In this document: in pieces, positions 59,175 to 64,000 of the stretch
Layout of the letters: every line of letters begins with the position of its first letter
Numbering within the stretch: position 1 is the stretch's first letter
NCBI RefSeq assembly: GCF_024213195.1
Contig: NZ_JANAVF010000021.1
Span: 62,001-126,000 of the forward strand
Direction of reading: 5' to 3'
DNA: 64,000 nt
Source of the DNA: Streptomyces sp. TBY4
Lineage (GTDB): Bacteria > Actinomycetota > Actinomycetes > Streptomycetales > Streptomycetaceae
Notes under the pieces: generated by a model
Told to the model about the DNA's origin: nothing
Database searches by the model: none
Seen by the model: the letters and a program-made list of their open reading frames with translations, nothing else
Made by a program: the position numbers and the translations under genes

Positions 59175-61310
59175 CTAGAGCTCGGCGTCGGGCGTGCGGC
59201 CGACGAGGATCACGACCGAGCGCGGGCCGATCAGGTACTTGCCGGCGTTCTCCAGTTCGAGTTCGGCGCCGGGGGTACGGATGTCGTACGGGGCCTCGGC
59301 CCCGGTGTCCGCGAACAGGTGCCAGCTGCGGCCGCCCGGCAGGGCCGGGAGTTCCAGGTCGTGCGCCTCCCAGTGGGAGTTCATGGCCGCGTACACCACG
59401 TCGTCGTCACCGGTGCCGCAGCGGGCCACCGCCAGCAGCCGGCTCTCCGCCGACCAGTCGGGCTGCCAGGCCCGCTCCCCGTGCCAGCTGATGTCGGGCA
59501 GCCCGAGGGTGTCGCGGAGCTGTCCGGTGGGGTGGGAGGTGGAGCGCAGTTCGCGGTGGCGCCCCCGGAAGGCGATCATCTCCCTGGTGAACCGGAGCAG
59601 TTCGGCGTTCTCGTCGACCTGGCTCCAGTCGAACCAGGACAGTTCGTTGTCCTGGCAGTACGTGTTGTTGTTGCCCTGCTGGGTGCGCGCCACCTCGTCG
59701 CCGGACAGCAGCATCGGGATGCCCTGGCTGGTGAAGAGGATGGCCAGGGCGTTCTTCATCTGGCGCAGCCGCAGCGCGTTGACCTCGGGATCGTCGGTCG
59801 GCCCCTCGGCTCCGCAGTTCCAGCTCGCGTTGTCGTTGCCGCCGTCGTTGTTGCCCTCGCCGTTGGCCTCGTTGTGCTTGTCGTTGTAGGAGACCAGGTC
59901 GGCCAGGCTGAAACCGTCGTGCGCGGTCAGGAAGTTGACCGAGGCCGAGGTCCCGCGGGTGGAGTAGAGGTCGGGCGAGCCGGCGATGCGGGTGGCGAGT
60001 TCCCCGGTGATCCCGGGGTCGCCCTTGAGGAAGCTGCGCACGGTGTCGCGGTACTTGCCGTTCCACTCCGCCCAGCGGCCGTACGCCGGGAAGTTGCCGA
60101 CCTCGTAGAGGCCGCCGGCGTCCCAGGCCTCGGCGATGAGCTTGGTGTGCCGCAGGACGGGGTCGTAGGCGAGCAGTTCCAGCAGCGGCGGGTTGGGCAG
60201 CGGGGTGCCGTCCGGGGAGCGGCCGAGGATGGCCGCGAGGTCGAAGCGGAAGCCGTCGATGTGGTAGTCGGCCACCCAGTGGCGCAGGCAGTCGAGGACG
60301 AAGTTGCGCACGACGGGGTGGTTGCAGTTGACGGTGTTGCCGGTGCCGCTGAAGTTGAAGTAGTACCCCTCGGGCGTGAGCATGTAGTACGTGGCGTTGT
60401 CGAGCCCCTTGAAGGAGATGGTGGGGCCCTGCTCGTTGCCCTCGGCGGTGTGGTTGAAGACGACGTCGAGGATGACCTCGATGCCGGCCGCGTGCAGGTC
60501 CTTGATCAGGGTGCGGAACTCGTCGCCCTGCATGCCGTAGCGTCCGGTGGCCGCGTAGCCGGCCTTGGGGGCGAAGAAGGAGACGGTGTTGTAGCCCCAG
60601 TAGTCGAAGAGCTGCTCGCCGGTCTCCGGGTTGGTGCGCGGGTTGTCGCTCTCGTCGAACTCGAACACCGGCAGCAGCTCTATGCAGTTGATCCCGAGCT
60701 CCTTCAGGTACGGGATCTTCTCCCGCAGCCCGGCGAAGGTACCGGGGGCGGTGACCTGCGAGGAGGGGTGCCGGGTGAAGCCGCGCACGTGGGTCTCGTA
60801 CACGACGAGGTCCTCGGCCGGGATGCCCAGCGGGGTGTCGTCGCCCCAGTCGAAGTCCTGGAGGCAGACCCGGGAGCGGTACTGGTAGCCGCGGCTGCGG
60901 TCCGGCTCCACGCCCCACACGTCGCGGCCGGCGATCAGCCGGGCGTACGGGTCGGAGAGCACCTGGCGGGCGTCGAAGCGGTGCCCGGTGACGGGGTCGT
61001 AGGGGCCGTCGGCCCGGTACCCGTACTCGATGTTCTCGTGGTCGAGGCCGAAGACCGTCATGGCGAAGACGCTGCCGGTGCGGAATTCCTGGGGGAACTC
61101 CAGCTCGGCCATCGGCTCGGGCTCTCCGCGCTTGTAGATGACCAGGGTCATGGAGGTGGCCTGGTCGGAGTAGACCGAGAAGCTGACCCCGCCGGGGACC
61201 ACGTTGGCCCCGAAGGGGAAGGGCTTGCCGGCCCGGACGCGGTACCCGCCCACCTCGTGGGTCGGGTACGCGTCGACGCGCAGCACCTGTTCGGAGGCCG
61301 GCTCGCTCAT
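59175..61310 (-). CDS. glgX: Glycogen debranching enzyme GlgX
   Basis: A 711-residue GH13 isoamylase-type debranching enzyme. The N-terminal CBM48 (about residues 20-125) is followed by the (beta/alpha)8 catalytic domain: VILDVVFNHTAEGNEQGP, nucleophile Asp in HIDGFRFDLAAILGR (about residue 343), acid Glu in LIAEAWDAGGLYEVG (about 379) and transition-state Asp in NFLTAHDGFSLADLVSYNDKHNEANGEGN (about 451). It cleaves alpha-1,6 branches of glycogen or trehalose-synthase-linked maltodextrins. Its ATG overlaps the STAS gene stop (ATGA), which ties alpha-glucan breakdown to the partner-switching genes on both sides. Confidence 0.93.
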   Translation of the reverse strand: MSEPASEQVLRVDAYPTHEVGGYRVRAGKPFPFGANVVPGGVSFSVYSDQATSMTLVIYKRGEPEPMAELEFPQEFRTGSVFAMTVFGLDHENIEYGYRADGPYDPVTGHRFDARQVLSDPYARLIAGRDVWGVEPDRSRGYQYRSRVCLQDFDWGDDTPLGIPAEDLVVYETHVRGFTRHPSSQVTAPGTFAGLREKIPYLKELGINCIELLPVFEFDESDNPRTNPETGEQLFDYWGYNTVSFFAPKAGYAATGRYGMQGDEFRTLIKDLHAAGIEVILDVVFNHTAEGNEQGPTISFKGLDNATYYMLTPEGYYFNFSGTGNTVNCNHPVVRNFVLDCLRHWVADYHIDGFRFDLAAILGRSPDGTPLPNPPLLELLAYDPVLRHTKLIAEAWDAGGLYEVGNFPAYGRWAEWNGKYRDTVRSFLKGDPGITGELATRIAGSPDLYSTRGTSASVNFLTAHDGFSLADLVSYNDKHNEANGEGNNDGGNDNASWNCGAEGPTDDPEVNALRLRQMKNALAILFTSQGIPMLLSGDEVARTQQGNNNTYCQDNELSWFDWSQVDENAELLRFTREMIAFRGRHRELRSTSHPTGQLRDTLGLPDISWHGERAWQPDWSAESRLLAVARCGTGDDDVVYAAMNSHWEAHDLELPALPGGRSWHLFADTGAEAPYDIRTPGAELELENAGKYLIGPRSVVILVGRTPDAEL

Positions 61311-61651
61311 CGCGCGGCCTTCGCCCTGGAGGCCGCCGCTGCGGCTTCCCCGGTGGAGAAGAAGTCGAGGAAGCCGGTGGCCGACATGACGAACCGGACT
61401 TCCTCGCTCACCCCGTAGAGGGTGACGGCGACCCCGGCGTGCTGGGCTTCGCGGTAGACGACGAGCAGGGTGCGCAGCCCGGCGCTGGAGACGTAGGTGA
61501 CGGCCGTCAGGTCGATGCGCAGCGGCCGGCCCTCGCGGACCAGCGGCAGCAGCGTCTGCAGCAGCGATCCGGAGGTCTCGCTGTTGATCTCGCCGGTGGC
61601 GACGAGCACGGTGCCCGCCTTGTTGCGGCGTTCCTTCACGTTCAGGGTCAT
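61307..61651 (-). CDS. STAS-domain protein (second antagonist)
   Basis: A 114-residue STAS domain. ATGEINSETSGSLLQTLL lies in the first half, and the phosphorylation-site region is VTYVSSAGLRTLLVVYREAQ (two adjacent Ser, about residues 56-57). It ends in an Ala-rich tail, EAAAAASRAKAAR. It differs from the STAS protein at 58827 in sequence and so may recognise another partner. Its stop overlaps the glgX start; it begins 36 bases after the AGE-type gene. Confidence 0.9.
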   Translation of the reverse strand: MTLNVKERRNKAGTVLVATGEINSETSGSLLQTLLPLVREGRPLRIDLTAVTYVSSAGLRTLLVVYREAQHAGVAVTLYGVSEEVRFVMSATGFLDFFSTGEAAAAASRAKAAR

Positions 61652-61687
61652 TGCTTTCCCCTCTGAGTGGGGCGCCCCCGTTGAGCG

Positions 61688-63508
61688 CTACTGGGCGGTC
61701 GGGCGCAGCCGGACCTTGACCTTGACGCGGCCCTGGACGTCGGGCAGCCGGACGGTGAGCCCGTCGGCGTCGAAGTCCGTGTACGGCTTCTCGTCGATCT
61801 CGACGGACGCGATCCGCACCGAGCCGGCGGGGAGCAGGTCGGGCGAGACGCGCAGCACGCGGTCGGGCAGGTTCGTCGGGTCGGGCTGGAAGTGGAAGTC
61901 CATCTCCCGGCCGTTGATGAGCAGGTTGTTGTAGACGGCGGAGAGGTAGCAGAGCTCCGCCGAGTGGTACATGGACATCGAGTGGCTGCCCTTGAGCCGT
62001 TCGGTCCCGAGCAGGTACGGGGTCCCGCTCGCGAGGACGTTGAAGTAGACGGCTCCCTCGTCGTGGTCGAGGAAGAAGGTGTTGTAGAAGGCCTCCGCCT
62101 GCCGGGCCTCGCGCAGGAAGCCGTCACCGCCGACGGTGCCGTTCAGGATCAGGTAGGCGAGGATCGCCTGCTCCTGCTGCCACCAGGCCTTGCGGTCGTG
62201 CCAGGCGAAACGATACGTCTCCTCGTCCCCGGACTTGACGCGCTCGACCACGTCGTACCAGCCGCCGCGCTGCACGTCGCTGCCGACGGCCGGCATGATC
62301 TCGCCGATCTTGCGCGCGAGCTGCTCGTAGGCGGGCTTGGCCTTCAGCGAGTTCATCCGCATCAGGTTCCAGGCGATCTTGAGGTTGTGGCCGACCACCG
62401 CGCGGTTCTGCTGCCAGCTGTGCGCGGTGTCGTGCGACCAGTCGCGGAAGAAGCGCTCCTGGACGAAGGGGCTGTTCTTGTAGTCCGGGAACTTGTCGGC
62501 GATCGTGTCGAAGGTGTACTCGAGGAAGTCCGCGTAGCGCTGCTCCCCGGTCGCCAGGTACAGGTTGATCAGGTACGCGGGCGCGTGGTCGCCCACCGAG
62601 TTCCAGTTCTTGCGCTCCGCGTTCTCCCCGAGGGACTCGTGGTCGGCGCTGAAGAGGATCGGGTCGATGTGCGAGTAGTAGCCGCCCTGCTCCGGGTCCT
62701 TGAAGAACTTGTCGAAGAGCCGGATGGTGGCGTCCGCGTCGTTCTTGATCCGGATGTCGCCGGTGACCCGGTAGGTCTGGATCGGGCCGGCCAGCGCGTA
62801 GATCTGCTCGTACATCGGGATCGCGTCGTAGTCGTCGGAGAACTCCGAGGTGAACAGCTTGCGTTCGGTGTCCCCGTCCACGCTGATGCCGTGGTACCAG
62901 AAGACCACGTCCTCCTCGCCGTCCACGACGCGCATGTGCTTGCGCAGGTACTCGGTGCCGCGCTCGGCGACCTCCAGGTACTCGTCCTTGCCGGTCAGCA
63001 GGTAGGCCGAGGCCATGCCGTAGACCAGGCGGGAGATCGTGTCGGTCTCCTGGACGTGGCTGGCGGTCTTGTCACCACCGAGCCGGATCTCGGTGCGGTA
63101 CTGGGTGAAGTCCACCGGCCCGTCGCCGAACTGCGCCCGCTTGTAGAAGTCGGCCAGCGATTCGATCTGCTTGATCCACCAGCTGGGCTCCTCGAAGCGG
63201 TAGTCCTCGGCCCCGCGGCCCAGGAACACCAGGCGCTTGGCCTCGAAGCGGCCGCCCTGCTCGGGGTAGTGCAACCCGTAGACGTAGAGGAACCGTCCCG
63301 GAGAGAGCATCTCGTCGATGTGCCCGGAGGCATCGATGTACGGCTCGTCCAGGTTGCGGACCAGCTCGGCGCTGGGGTCCCCGGTCAGGGAGACGTCGAA
63401 CTCGCGGCCGTCCGAGGTCTTCAGCCGCAGCAGCCGGGACCCGGAGTCGAAGCGGCCGACGTAGCCGGCGATCGTGTCGGAGAAGGAGAAGCTCACGGCG
63501 TCCGCCAT
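61688..63508 (-). CDS. AGE-family (alpha/alpha)6-barrel protein with extra beta domains
   Basis: A 606-residue protein. Residues 1-110 form a beta-rich domain (SFSFSDTIAGYVGRFDSGSRLLRLKT). Residues about 120-540 resemble N-acylglucosamine 2-epimerase/GH-like six-hairpin barrels, with FRDWSHDTAHSWQQNRAVVGHNLKIAWNLMRM, a conserved His pair and WHDRKAWWQQEQAILAYLIL. Residues about 545-606 are a second beta domain. Typical AGE epimerases are about 400 residues, so this is extended at both ends. It likely acts on a sugar or sugar polymer. The ATG at 63508 was chosen (one-base gap); a GTG at 63517 is possible. Confidence 0.8.
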   Translation of the reverse strand: MADAVSFSFSDTIAGYVGRFDSGSRLLRLKTSDGREFDVSLTGDPSAELVRNLDEPYIDASGHIDEMLSPGRFLYVYGLHYPEQGGRFEAKRLVFLGRGAEDYRFEEPSWWIKQIESLADFYKRAQFGDGPVDFTQYRTEIRLGGDKTASHVQETDTISRLVYGMASAYLLTGKDEYLEVAERGTEYLRKHMRVVDGEEDVVFWYHGISVDGDTERKLFTSEFSDDYDAIPMYEQIYALAGPIQTYRVTGDIRIKNDADATIRLFDKFFKDPEQGGYYSHIDPILFSADHESLGENAERKNWNSVGDHAPAYLINLYLATGEQRYADFLEYTFDTIADKFPDYKNSPFVQERFFRDWSHDTAHSWQQNRAVVGHNLKIAWNLMRMNSLKAKPAYEQLARKIGEIMPAVGSDVQRGGWYDVVERVKSGDEETYRFAWHDRKAWWQQEQAILAYLILNGTVGGDGFLREARQAEAFYNTFFLDHDEGAVYFNVLASGTPYLLGTERLKGSHSMSMYHSAELCYLSAVYNNLLINGREMDFHFQPDPTNLPDRVLRVSPDLLPAGSVRIASVEIDEKPYTDFDADGLTVRLPDVQGRVKVKVRLRPTAQ

Positions 63509-63509
63509 G

Positions 63510-63944
63510 TCATGCACCGTCCTTGTCGTGTTGACCGTGTTCGTCCTCGAATCCCTGGCTGACCTCGACGATCACCCCGTCGGGATCACGGATCCACACG
63601 GTCCGCCACCCGCAGATGAAGTCGTCGAAGTCCAGTGGCCCCAGGGTCACTTCGGCCGCGTCGCCGAGCGTGGCCAGGAAGCCGTCCACGCTGTCGGTCT
63701 GGAAGGCCAGGTGGCGCATCCGGCCCGCCGCCGCCGGCCCGTCGTGGTGGGCCGTGTCGGCCCGCTCGGTACCCGCCGCGAAGAGCTCCAGGTACACGTC
63801 CCCCTGTCGGAGGAAGATGATCTGCGCGTCTCCGAGGTCGACCACCCGGGCCCGGGTGAAGCCGAAGTACCGGGTGTAGAAGTCCTCGGTGGTCTTCTGG
63901 TCGGCGCAGTTCAGGCCCACGTGCGACCAGACCATGGGGGCCAT
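63510..63944 (-). CDS. VOC-family (glyoxalase-like) protein
   Basis: A 144-residue single-domain VOC protein: WSHVGLNCADQKTTEDFYTRYFGFTRARVV, FLRQGDVYLELFA, RHLAFQTDSVDGFLATL and VWIRDPDGVIVEVSQGFED. The expected metal ligands (His about 8, Glu about 54, His about 97, Glu about 131) are present, so it may be a real metalloenzyme such as a lyase or dioxygenase. ATGs at 63944 and 63935 are both possible; the first overlaps the previous gene's stop. First complete gene of the partner-switching operon. Confidence 0.85.
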   Translation of the reverse strand: MAPMVWSHVGLNCADQKTTEDFYTRYFGFTRARVVDLGDAQIIFLRQGDVYLELFAAGTERADTAHHDGPAAAGRMRHLAFQTDSVDGFLATLGDAAEVTLGPLDFDDFICGWRTVWIRDPDGVIVEVSQGFEDEHGQHDKDGA

Positions 63945-64000
63945 CAGCCGGTGCCCCGGCGGCTCTGGTCCGCCCGGGCCCGCGCGCCCCGCCCGGCGGC
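63944..64000 (-). CDS. C-terminal end of an upstream gene (partial)
   Basis: The last 57 bases read on the minus strand as 18 codons (AAGRGARARADQSRRGTG) followed by TGA, whose last base is the first base of the VOC gene's ATG (TGATG). This overlap and the open frame suggest that the operon continues beyond the window. The fragment is too short and Arg/Gly-rich to identify. Confidence 0.35.
   Translation of the reverse strand, partial: AAGRGARARADQSRRGTG

Overview
The window is chromosomal DNA of very high GC with near-universal G/C third positions, GTG starts and AGGAGG-type ribosome binding sites. Together with a Streptomyces-style chitinase promoter, a LytS/LytTR pair, LLM-class flavin monooxygenase clusters and short actinobacterial leader peptides, this points to a Streptomyces (or a very close relative). 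No rRNA, tRNA, CRISPR array, prophage or intact insertion sequence was seen. All calls come from reading the sequence and remembered family knowledge; nothing was searched.

Layout. (1) 1-5149: tail of hisE, then the riboflavin operon ribD-ribE-ribM-ribAB-ribH on the minus strand, headed by an FMN riboswitch. The ribD/chitinase intergenic region also holds five 11-bp-phased GTTCA-like direct repeats (PHO-box-like) and two DasR-type elements. (2) 5150-14653: secreted GH18 chitinase, NmrA-like protein, ROK regulator divergent from an MFS gene with a 27-bp palindromic operator between them, nucleobase permease, DUF5995 protein, alpha/beta hydrolase, zinc-ribbon hypothetical. (3) 14714-17289: a DavB-DavA-like pair (amino-acid 2-monooxygenase plus amidase) that would turn lysine into 5-aminovalerate. 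(4) 17479-23368: two Cys-containing leader peptides, a thiol-reductase-like fragment, a GNAT protein and three LLM flavin monooxygenases, probably sulfur acquisition. (5) 23365-28673: Lrp regulator plus amino-acid permease, divergent from an LLM-SDR-SGNH operon; the intergenic region carries the same GTTGCGC repeats found upstream of davA. (6) 28813-39157: SCO0930-type lipoprotein, LytTR regulator, small protein, SSS symporter, LytS-type kinase, a large LuxR/AAA regulator, and a convergent overlapping ECF sigma factor whose N-terminus is a glycine-rich tandem repeat. (7) 39158-46287: VOC protein, FAD oxidase, GMP reductase GuaB1, XdhC, a degenerate IS701-like gene coupled to xdhC, and a TMEM175-type channel. 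(8) 46391-56266: one long minus-strand operon with DJ-1/PfpI, aldehyde dehydrogenase, F420-reductase-like protein, a three-subunit molybdenum hydroxylase, MFS exporter, cyclic-nucleotide-binding histidine kinase and a SnoaL-like protein. (9) 56355-64000: a compact minus-strand operon combining a complete partner-switching set (two STAS proteins, an RsbW-like kinase, a SpoIIE-type PP2C phosphatase) with a MinD/ParA ATPase, a GlgX debranching enzyme, an AGE-family (alpha/alpha)6-barrel enzyme and a VOC protein.

How they work together. Region 9 is the best candidate for a little-described system: its overlaps and tiny gaps imply coordinated expression of a phospho-switch with alpha-glucan and sugar enzymes. 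Regions 3 and 5 look like one lysine or cationic amino-acid regulon split over 8 kb. Region 8 looks like an oxidative catabolic unit (molybdo-hydroxylase plus aldehyde dehydrogenase) whose cofactor-insertion protein XdhC lies about 5 kb away in region 7.
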